Translations under genes and position numbers: made by a program
In this document: in pieces, positions 49,471 through 58,520 of the stretch
Layout: each line of letters opens with the position of its first letter
How positions within the stretch are numbered: position 1 is the first letter of the stretch
Assembly: GCA_002224055.1 (NCBI GenBank)
Contig: AZLU01000221.1
Coordinates: forward strand, 1-64,000
Reading direction: 5' to 3'
Origin: Pezizomycotina sp. ARF18
Taxonomy: Eukaryota; Ascomycota
Length of the DNA: 64,000 nt
The notes under the pieces: model-generated
What the model saw: the letters and a program-made list of their open reading frames with translations, nothing else
What the model was told of the DNA's origin: nothing
Database searches by the model: none

Positions 49471-51407
49471 ATGATCTTGGTTACAGGTGGCTCGGGCTAC
49501 ATCGGATCGCACACTGTGCTGGAACTGCTCATCGCGGGTACGGAGTCGTCGTGGTCGACAATCTTTGTAACAGTCACTGGGAATCGCTCGTCCGCGTGCA
49601 CTTGATCGCGCAGCAGGACTACGCCAAGCGTGACAAGTCAAAGGACGATGTTCCCCCACTGTACTTCCACGAGGTCGACATTTGTGACAAGGAGAAATTG
49701 AAGTCCGTCTTTGAAACTTGGAAAGTCGAGGAACTCGAACTACCCCGACGGCACGGGCCGGCTTCGAGTAAGCCGGGGGCCGCTCGGTCAAGCCCCAAGG
49801 ATATCGAGAGATCGCCGCCAAGCAGCACTACAGAGGCAAGAACGTCGGCACTTCGCAATCGTCTGCTCAGAAACTGGAGGATCGCATCAACGGCGTTCGC
49901 ATCGAATATGTCATACATTTGCTGCTCTTAAGTCTGTCGGACAGTCAGTGTCCGAGCCGCTCGAATACTATCGACGAATGTCGGCGGGCTGTTGAACATA
50001 TCTTGGAGCTTATGAAAGACTACAAAGTCAAACGGATCGTTTCTCTAGCAGCGCTGTTGTGTACGGGACCGGCAAAGAGTCGAATATTAGTGAAGATTCG
50101 GTTCAAGTAGGTGGTAAAGGCGCTGGCGGTGGTCTTCTCACTAATCCTTATGGCCGTTCGAAATGGATGAGCGAAGAGATCCTCAACGATAACAGCGTTG
50201 CCGACCCTGAGCTGGATGTCATAGCCTTGCGATACTTCAACCCGACTGGCTCTCACCAGAGCGGTCTTATTGGCGAAGATCCCAAGGGCACCCCTAATAA
50301 CATTATACCGGTTGTAATGCAGGCCTTCCAAAGGCGAAGGAGTAAGGTCTATGTTTATGGTTCCAATTACGATACGGCCGATGGAACTGGCGTAAGGGAC
50401 TACATCCACGCTATCGACCTCACAAGGGGACATTTGGCTGCGATCAGGAAGCTGAGTGTGAATTTCAACCAGAGCCTCTCGAGTGCATCCCCTACGAGCA
50501 CGTCCTTCAGGCGGATGTCGAGGAAGCTGGACCCGAAGCTCTAACAGACCTCTACCGCCCGCAGGGGAAGCGTGTTTATGACTACACGACCTAATTACCG
50601 CTGCTACAACCTCGGGACCGGGCAGGGCCACTCCGTGCTGGAGATACTCAATGCTTTTTCTAATGTTTGCGGGAAGGACATACCTTTCGTTATGAGCGAT
50701 GCCCGCGTCGGTGACCTGGAACCGTCACAGCGGATGTTTCAAAAGCCACGACGGAACTGGGCTGGTACGTGGAATTCGGTCTGCAAGATATGTGCCGCGA
50801 TGTCTACCAATGGGCCCTAGATAACCCTCGTGGTTACGAACGTCTTCGGCGACTGAGTATGATGGCTCAAGTAGAACCTGCGGCGATGATGAAGGTCATG
50901 GAGACGGTAGCCGAAGGCATCGAGGAAGAAAGTGAAGAGAGTGGTATTGGTATTAACGTGACGCCGAGCTCATCGAGAGTTGCTGGCCAGGATTTTGGTA
51001 AATTCATCAGGCGCCTCAGTGTCCTTACTGTCGACGATTCGAAATACCGCACCGCCGTACGACGGGCGAGCAGCGTTCACGAAGGGCTCGGGGCGCTTCT
51101 CGAAGACGAGAATGAGGAGGACGACGACGATAGCGTTTCGGGGCCGAGTAATCGCGGCAGCGGTGGTTCTTTCAACATGTTCAGCAAGACGTTCGGATTC
51201 TCAGGGAATGATACTGGTCCGAAATTTAGCTTATCTCTAGAATGGAAGTTCGGAAAGAATTGGACTGGCACGAACTTGCCCTCCATGGTTTCGCCTAGCT
51301 TTGTATTTCGTATCTTTCACTCTTCAGGTCATTTCCTCAGGTGCTCTATATATATACCTTGGTGTTTTTCTACAAGTTGCTCGTCTGTTTCTGAGATTTG
51401 TATTTAA
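49471..51407 (+). CDS. uge3: UDP-glucose 4-epimerase, Uge3-like
   Basis: Interconverts UDP-Glc/UDP-Gal and probably UDP-GlcNAc/UDP-GalNAc, giving the sugar donors for galactosaminogalactan. The NAD-binding start is MILVTGGSGYIGSHTVLELL, followed by GYGVVVVDNLCNSHWESLVR and LYFHEVDICDKEKLKSVFE. A spacer of roughly 60 residues, longer than in standard epimerases and seen best as GYREIAAKQHYRGKN, precedes RIEYVIHFAALKSVGQSVSE. Then come SSSAVVYGTG, LLTNPYGRSKWMSEE with the catalytic YxxxK, LDVIALRYFNPTGSHQSGLI, ADGTGVRDYIHAIDLTRGHL, YRCYNLGTGQGHSVLEI and DARVGDLEPV. After the core (GLQDMCRDVYQWALDNPRGY) an unusual tail of about 190 residues follows, acidic and Ser-rich, with RRLSVLTVDDSKYR and ENEEDDDDSVSGPSN. 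No intron is needed. Six or more frame changes are required. Start at 49471 is the first ATG of the uninterrupted frame. Confidence 0.85.
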
Positions 51408-52398
51408 TTACCATTCCGTTTATCAGTTCCAACATCATAAATCACCAGAATATCCACACATACATGTGCTTAATTCATAACCACTAGATACTTCAGTTCA
51501 AGTCTAGCTAACATGAACGATCCATTCTCGCGTGTACTTGTAAATCTCACAATGCCAATTTAAGGTTCCTATTAGATATTGTATTGTATTATACTAAGGC
51601 ATTTATGTCCTTTTTAACTAGAAATGCCGTGCGGCTCCAGCTAATTAGATATTCCTATTTATTTTCCTAGGTCTGTCCAGCTCTACTCTTCTTTGTGACC
51701 TTCGTTATTGCGATTAATCGCGCGTTGCCAGTAAGCTTTTTTTCTTTTGTGTAACATCAAACCCTCAAACTGACTACTTGTATACTTTTGGTGACAAGAC
51801 GACATCAGTGTCAGGTCAACGAGTTAGTCTCTGAAAATATAAACAACGATAAGCATTTTAGTGAGAATAACAACACCGATACACGATCGCGGATGTTTTC
51901 AAATTAGAAAAAGAAAAGAAGAAAGAAAAAAAAGACACTTTATAACAAACGCTAACATCGCATTCCGTGGTTGCCGAGAATGGTTGCTGTAGTTTATTCA
52001 TTCTCAGCTAACCGGGAACCGAATGTATTGTTGCAATGAGCGAGAGAAAAAAAATAGGAGGGGGGGATATTACTTGAGTATCGTGGACGGTCCTTCTAGC
52101 CAGCCAGCGGTGGTAATGTTCGTGGGCATATATATACTTTTATATATATATAAAAGTATATATATAGTCAGGCTTTGCACTCGCAGGAATTCAATGTTTT
52201 TAAACTCCTGCGTCGATATGTACCATTGCAATAATTACATTCGCGCCCTTTATGCTCTTCATGCTCTTTCTTTAATCCACGGCCTGCTGAAGATTGGCCG
52301 AGCTCTAGCTCTCTTCATTTAGTCAAGGGGCCCCAAAAATTATTAGTTTGTAATAATAATACCTAATTTTGTCCTCGTAGCGTTAACGAATCAGCAAC
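51408..52398. other. Intergenic between uge3-like and sph3-like genes
   Basis: AT-rich 3' flank of the epimerase and promoter of the hydrolase. Its main feature is the 38-bp palindrome at 52128-52165. No gene seen. Confidence 0.5.
52128..52165. repeat. Perfect 38-bp AT palindrome upstream of sph3-like gene
   Basis: The two arms of 19 bases, each with an ACTTTT or AAAAGT word flanked by TA repeats, are exact reverse complements with no spacer. It lies about 235 bases before the sph3-like ATG and could extrude a hairpin or bind a dimeric factor, or simply be repeat expansion. Confidence 0.9.
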
Positions 52399-53299
52399 AT
52401 GCAATTGTTCAAGCGATGCGTCAACACGCTGCTCGCATGCTTCTCCATGTCCACCCTCGTGGCAGCTAGCAGCCCGCCTCCTTCCTCGGATACTCTAGGC
52501 GCGGCGATCATCGTGCCGCTGTACATTTACCCTAGCCCAACGCTGGGACCCGCTTTACAGCGCCATCCAGGCGAATCCGTCTCAAAAGTTCAACGTCATC
52601 GTCAACCCAAACAGCGGGCCGGGCGACGGACGCTACCCGGATGATAATTACATCGCCGGGCTGCAGCGCCTGAAGGCGTTCCCAAGCGTCAGGACAATCG
52701 GATATGTCCACATGAGCTACGACGGCCGTAACATAATCGACGTTATCAAGGATATCGACACGTACGCCGTTTGGGCCTCGTATTCGCGGACGAATCCGAT
52801 CTCCGTCGACGGAATATTCATCGACGAGGCGCCAAGTGACTACGGCGTCCGCAATCGCAACCTCAACTACATTAAAGACGTTGAGCACTACGATCCGCAA
52901 GGCCTTCGATCACAAGAGGACGAGGGACGTCAGTCGAGGAGTATACATCATGATGAACCCCGGCGTAGTCGCGGGCAACAAATTCTACAACTACGTCAAC
53001 TCGTCCTTTCCTTCGAGAACAGTATTGCAAACTTCAACGCAACGGGTACGCTATTTCCACAATTCCGACAGAACAAAGAGCACCGGCGTTCCTGGCTTGA
53101 AGGAAGCTGTCGTCATACACTCGTACGGGAGTCGCTTAGAAAGATGAGGGAGCTCGTGGTGGACCTCGTGGAGCACAAGAGGGTCGGAGGCCTGTTCCTG
53201 ACTTCGAGGGAGCCCAGTAAGGGACAGGATCTGTATGATGGGTTTGGAGATTTCTTCGCGGAGTTCGCGAAAGCGACGGATGAGGTGAAATGTAAGTAA
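52399..53299 (+). CDS. sph3: Spherulin-4-like glycoside hydrolase (GH135), Sph3-like
   Basis: A GH135 endo-hydrolase of the kind that cleaves N-acetylgalactosamine-rich regions of galactosaminogalactan and is needed for making it in Aspergillus. The N-terminus MQLFKRCVNTLLACFSMSTL with VAASSPPPS is a signal peptide or anchor. The TIM-barrel starts with AAIIVPLYIYPSP and continues with YSAIQANPSQKFNVIVNPNS, GPGDGRYPDDNYIAGLQRLK, VRTIGYVHMSYDGRNIIDVI, AVWASYS, VDGIFIDEAPSDYGVRNRNL (the acidic D-E pair is the expected catalytic site), VYIMMNPGVVAGNKFYNYVN and VVIHSYGS, and it closes with KRVGGLFLTSREPSKGQDLY and FFAEFAKATDEVKCK. About 300 residues, normal for the family. Frame changes lie near 52545, 52900 and 53135. 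It follows the uge3-like gene in the same direction, as in the known cluster. Confidence 0.87.
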
Positions 53300-54261
53300 T
53301 TAGAATTAAGCCTTTTAATATTCTTCCTAGCCTCGCAGCTTTCTAATATTGGCGGCAGGGGAGACTGATTTCAATGTTGTAACGTCCAGGTATCCTAAAG
53401 GTAAAATATTTATCGTAAATGACGAAATCACCGAAGTTCCACTTAATCCGCAGGGCAGGGCAGCAGCGCGGAGGGCAGCATAGCTACCAAGCTTCCGATC
53501 CACTCAACGCTTGCACTTTACCGGCACATATAATCTAGGGCTCCGAGAAATATAGAATCCCCTATAGCCATCTCCTGTATCGCATGACATGTCTCTTTTG
53601 CCAAAAAAGTATTTATTTTTATTCTTATGTTTTTCCCTTTATCATCAATTTATAACTTATAATAATAATACAAAGCTACTTTAACAATATGTTCCTTTAT
53701 CTTTTGTTCGATAGATATTATTAGGTACTTACCTACTTTGAGTAGTTGCAACCTCAAAGCCCTTCATCTGTGAAGATCACGAGGCCTCTCTTATATCATA
53801 CCCTTGCTCCAAAGAAGGGGAAAGTAAAAGGAAAGAATAGAAAGAAAAGAAAACACGAATGCAATCCGGCAAGCGCCTATCTTCCTACGTTTTTCTTTCT
53901 CTCTTTTCTTCTTTCTTTCTTTCTTTTTTTTTTTTTTTCGTTGTCCGATCGGAATGCAGAAACCGACCACTCGGATACAGGGATTAAATATACATTCCCG
54001 TGCTTGCCTTCGCTATTGGCTCCCAGATTCAAAAAGAAAAGAAAAAAAAAGAAAGAAAAGAAAGAAAAGAATGTACAGGTAACTACTAACAGCAGGCCTT
54101 AGCCAATTAGTAGCAAGCAATATGTCGGAGACTTTTTTGTTTTTTAGTTTTTTAAAGTCAACGAAGAACTTCCGGAAACCCCGACGAATGAAGCATACGA
54201 AGTTCTTATATCTACCAATAACTAGGTATGTTAATTATATGTATATATACTTAAGTATGTA
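53300..54261. other. Intergenic, no gene seen
   Basis: 3' flank of the sph3-like gene, becoming AT-rich, with purine and T-rich tracts at about 53820-53940 and 54030-54075. It ends at the TA target site of the mariner element. Confidence 0.45.
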
Positions 54262-54287
54262 CAGGGTGTTATCAAAAGTCTGTAGGT
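54262..54287 (+). repeat. Left terminal inverted repeat of the mariner element
   Basis: Twenty-six bases starting CAGGGTGTTA, matching the right end at 55665-55690 when reversed in CAGGG and AAGTCTGTA with mismatches between. Confidence 0.8.
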
Positions 54288-55664
54288 GTGGATCCCTGTC
54301 TTGGTGTATTTGCATTGTGCCCGCACAGCACGGTCTTAACCAATTTGGGTGGGTGTCAAAAGTCTATAGGTTTTTTTTTAAAGGTATTCAAAAAAAATTA
54401 AAAAAATTAAATTATTTATTAAAATATATTAAAAATTTAAATTATTTATTGAAAATATATATTAATAAGGGACGCAAGGCCCCCCTTTAAATTATTTAAT
54501 ATAAACGACGTGGAATCGACTAAATAAGGGCGTTAATATACTTAGAACTAACATTTCTCTAATATTTAAGGTAAAATAATTAGATTTTAAGCACCGTTTT
54601 AGGCCGTCGATATAATATTAAAATTTTTATATCCATATCTCCCTATATATTCTTAATAATATTATTCCGGCGACTGCGGTGTCTACTACTCAGTATTAAT
54701 ACTATAAAACTCTTTAATAGACTTTATATAGCCCTAATACCTAGGCATACCATTTTTAATAACCTTTACTTAACTAAGTTTCTCCGTTATTTTATTATAA
54801 ATAGTACTAGTAGCGGTTTATATATATTTACTATAATAATATAAATCGATCTTAGCCTTTAACGGTATAAAATATAGGTCGAACTTAAACCTACCGTATA
54901 TAGCTCCTATACTATTTAAGTATTATAGCCTAACTAATACGTCATATCTACGTAATCTAAATAATATTCTTCTTATAAACGGCGTAAGATAAAAAATATA
55001 AATAACGCGCCGATAGTTAAAAATACTAATTTATTAGTAAATATAATACGTCGCTAGTCCTTATAGCTCTATTTTAAGTAATTAAAAGCTTACTATACTC
55101 GCTTAGCTTAATTACGCGGTAATATATTAAATTTATAACGGGGGACGTATTTTTTAAAACCTAGTAACTATAATACTCGACGTACCGTATTTACTAAATA
55201 GTATAGGCCTATACCTTTAATAATTTTTTATATAATTACCGATGAGTATCTTAATTACGCGTAATATACGTAACGAGCTATTTTTAATATAATTATTAAA
55301 TTTTTTAGATACGTCGGTTTATTTTTTATTATTAGGAGTACTAGTTTTATGTGCTTTACTATATATACGCTAATAGGTATTTAATTTAAGTTTAACGGCC
55401 GCCGCTATTTTCTCCTATATATAGTCTATATTATTACGTAGGTAGAGTATATCGCGACGTTAATTCTAAAAGATTTCGTAATTTTTTTTTTCTAAGTCCC
55501 TTTAATTTTTATTTTATAAGTAAGAGAAGGTATTAGTATATATCGTTAGTTATCGCTACTATCCTTAGCTGTCGTAGCTATATTATATTTATTTTATTAT
55601 TATAATGTCGTTATAAGCAACGGTCGTATAAATATATGGGATATGATAGTAGGGGGGTTATTAT

Positions 55665-55690
55665 ACTTACAGACTTAACGGAATGCCCTG
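55665..55690 (-). repeat. Right terminal inverted repeat of the mariner element
   Basis: Reverse complement reads CAGGGCATTCCGTTAAGTCT and then GTAAGT, the partner of the left end at 54262-54287. Confidence 0.8.
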
Positions 55691-56937
55691 TACATATACT
55701 TAAGTATTATTAGATGTAAAATTAGTATTCAATATTTAGCTATATCTACTTCATAGTATTTTTTTTAATTCTCTTTCGTGATCTCAAGTACCCTCGAGTG
55801 TACGTTTCGATTCTTTGAAATACCCCTTTTTCAAGCGCTTCCGCATCTTCTCCACCGAACCCCCCGGAGCGGCGCCATCCGCAGCGCATGTTAACTCTTT
55901 GCAGGCTTGTAAGTTGTGATTGGAGTTGGAGGCGAAACGACGTCGATGGCTTCGCAGCTGAGCCAAAATCGCAGCAATTACCAGGTGTCGACGTCATTCT
56001 TCAGCAAAAAAGTCTCGTCAGGATAAAAACTCCGGACGATTCACAGGAGGTTTCGCCTAAGTTTTCGATCATCAAACTTTTTTTCCTTTTTTTCCCTTAC
56101 GACACACATCAAGAAGAAAATTCTGCAGTGGAAAAATGATGGCCTCTAGGTTACCAATTGAACGATCATAAGAAAGAAAAAGTTTTCCTTTTTGGATCCT
56201 TGCCTTCTGGTAGATGTCTGGAAGTAATAATGTATAGTGATCACACTACCTCGCATGCAATAATTACGATCTCGATTGGCGTAATAGTTGAGTAGCTTAA
56301 TGTATAATTCGAAGCTATTCTAACTTTTACTTGGTATCCTTATACCTATCTACTTTCATCTAATGTCTAGAGATATCACATGAAATCGATATAAGTTATT
56401 ATACTTAAGTAACCAATCAATTTGACCAATCTATCTACAGCCTACAGGATACTAGAAGTAATAAAGATTCCTTGCGAGCTGAACCCCGCATACACCCCCT
56501 ATCACGTAGTATAATATCAAGTGGGAGCCCCATCCTGTGTGATAAAAGATAAAATGATAAAGAGATAACTTTCACATATAAAATTTTAAAACCCCTCCTT
56601 CTTTATAACTCTTTCCTGGCATTATCGATAATCGATAAGGAAGACGCTAGACTGCTCGCGATACATTCCGTACATGTACAGTTACCATAGGAGCTATGAC
56701 CCCGCTGTGGTATTAGGAAATTCGAATCTGGCAAATCACCGATACTACTATCTTATAACCTCTGCCGGTTTTTATCTTTCGATCATCTTTGAACAAATCC
56801 GGAGATATATAACCCTTGTGTAGACATCCTTTCATCCTCACAAGCTAAAAAAAATATACACACCAACAAAAATTACCAACTCATTTCCTCTCATTATCTT
56901 TTTCTCTCTGAACGTAACGGATACCCCACTATAAGCC
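55691..56937. other. Intergenic, one doubtful small frame
   Basis: Between the mariner element and the Ser-rich gene. A minus-strand frame at 55746-55997 (83 codons, ATG at 55997) has normal coding GC and a basic C-terminus, but no motif, so I leave it uncalled. The rest is AT-rich promoter sequence. Confidence 0.4.
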
Positions 56938-57621
56938 ATGTTACGGTCATTCCCACCTTTCCATTCTCCCAATCCGGAGGCAGTTACCGAACCCCTCGAA
57001 AAACCCACCGCCCACCGCCGCCGCTCTTCGATTTCCCTTGAATCTTCCTCGCTATCCTCGTTGGCTTCTTCCTGGGCCTCTTCCTTGTTCTCACACCCCT
57101 CGCCGTCAGAAAACGGCTCAATAGCAATATCAGAGGAGGTAGACCACTCCGAAGACGAAGACGACGCACATCCAAATAACCGTTCTCGGAAAAGGAGAAA
57201 TCCCGTGAGGAAATGTGTCCCACCGCACACGCGTCTAATAAAAACGAAAAGATCGTCGACACAGAGCCCGCCTCCGGTAAGCATTTTGAGTGCGCCGTCG
57301 AGAACGGATAGCTCGAATAGCAGCGGATCCGAATATTCGGACACCCATGTCCATTTCGCTGAAGAAGGTACAGATCTGGCGAGGAGGAATTCTGCGGATA
57401 GTGGTACCAGCAGCGTTTCGAGTTTGAGGAGTAGCATGCGGAAAAATTCACCCGCCTACGAAGATAGCTTGAGAATAGGTGGAGGGGCGTGGCATGGGGC
57501 GGTTGTTAAGAAGGTGCAGTGGGCTCCGCAGGTAGGTCAAACCTGATTTCCGTGCTGCCTTTTCTCGATTTCGAAGGAGGTATTGATGTATTACGATTTT
57601 TAGGTTGAACCGGAGATATAG
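56938..57621 (+). CDS. Ser-rich hypothetical protein with RVxF-like motifs
   Basis: I do not recognise the protein, but it is the one clearly intact gene of the window. The ATG at 56938 opens MLRSFPPFHSPNPEAVTEPL, followed by a Ser-rich region (RRRSSISLESSSLSSLASSW), an acidic part (SEEVDHSEDEDDAH), a basic part (NRSRKRRNPVRK), and PPPVSILSAPSRTDSS, EYSDTHVHFAEEGTDLARRN and GAVVKKVQWAPQ. A clean intron 57532-57603 (GTAGGT to TTTTAG) joins Q to VEPEI and a stop at 57619-57621. About 203 residues, probably disordered and nuclear or cytosolic. The THVHF and KKVQW words resemble protein phosphatase 1 docking sites ([RK]VxF/W), so a PP1-regulator role is a possibility only. No membrane segment or signal peptide. 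Confidence 0.8.
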
Positions 57622-58520
57622 CATCAAAACATACCTTGGAGTACTGCGAAGTTGAAGTTTGTTCTCCATTTCTCGAAATACAAATCCGGTAACCACCTCA
57701 CGGAACAGTACCCATATTTCATGGATCTTTTGTGGAGTTATTTATTTCTTATCATTTATTTTTTTCTGATTTCACGGATTTCAATCGCTATTTTCTTAAT
57801 TACTCATTCCATTATATTTTCTTTTCTGTTATATTGATTGTCTCCAAGGTTCGTTGAGAAACCATAATAATAATAATGGCAAATGCCTTAATACTTTAAG
57901 TACTTGCTTACTTTATTCCTTCTATCTGTCGATAAAGATTACGGGTGGTTCCAGTCCCTCCGATCTCTTTGGATTTGGCTACATTAATACCTACTAGGTG
58001 TCTGGTAGGTTCTATATTAGAGAGAGTTCTTTTTCAATAAGGCCTCCCTCTTCCGATTTTCGTTCTATATTACTGTTATTCTTTGGGCTGAGCGCCATTT
58101 TCATCGGCTCAGTTTGTTTATTGGATTTGTGGCAATTATCATTCCTCCTTTATGATGTATTATATCAAGGCAGTTCACGGGCAGAAAATGTTTGACTGTG
58201 CGAGTTAATATCTGGAATTCTTTTTTTTTTTTTTTTTTTTTTTTTGTGACCCAAAATAAATGTAGCGGTATTTTAACTACCAAAGTAAGTAATGTGTTAA
58301 CTTTTTGAAGTGATAATATTCAAAGTATTCTTCTTATTATTACTCTCATTTCTTTTGTACAGTATTATGATCGTTATTATACGAACTACTTATGCAGAGA
58401 AGCACTGCTATTAACAAAACTACTCAAGTTGATTATACGGGCTTTCACTCGCTTTTATTTTCCCTTTTTTTTTTTTTTTTTTGGTATTCAGTAACCTTCA
58501 TATTGTGCCTCAGTTAATTC
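57622..58520. other. Intergenic between convergent genes
   Basis: AT-rich, with T tracts at about 58220-58246 and 58467-58482. No gene seen. Confidence 0.5.

Larger units (their letters stand above)
54262..55690. mobile_element. RIP-decayed Tc1/mariner-type DNA transposon
   Basis: A 1,429-bp element bounded by a TA duplication on each side (54260-54261 and 55691-55692). Its termini, CAGGGTGTTATCAAAAGTCT on the left and the reverse complement of CTTAACGGAATGCCCTG on the right, are imperfect inverted repeats sharing CAGGG and AAGTCTGTA. The inside is very AT-rich, with TpA in excess and CpA nearly absent, as RIP leaves it, and no transposase frame can be read. The left end carries a subterminal direct copy (TCAAAAGTCTATAGG at about 54356-54371). 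Length, TA target and terminal sequence all fit Tc1/mariner elements of fungi. Confidence 0.85.
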
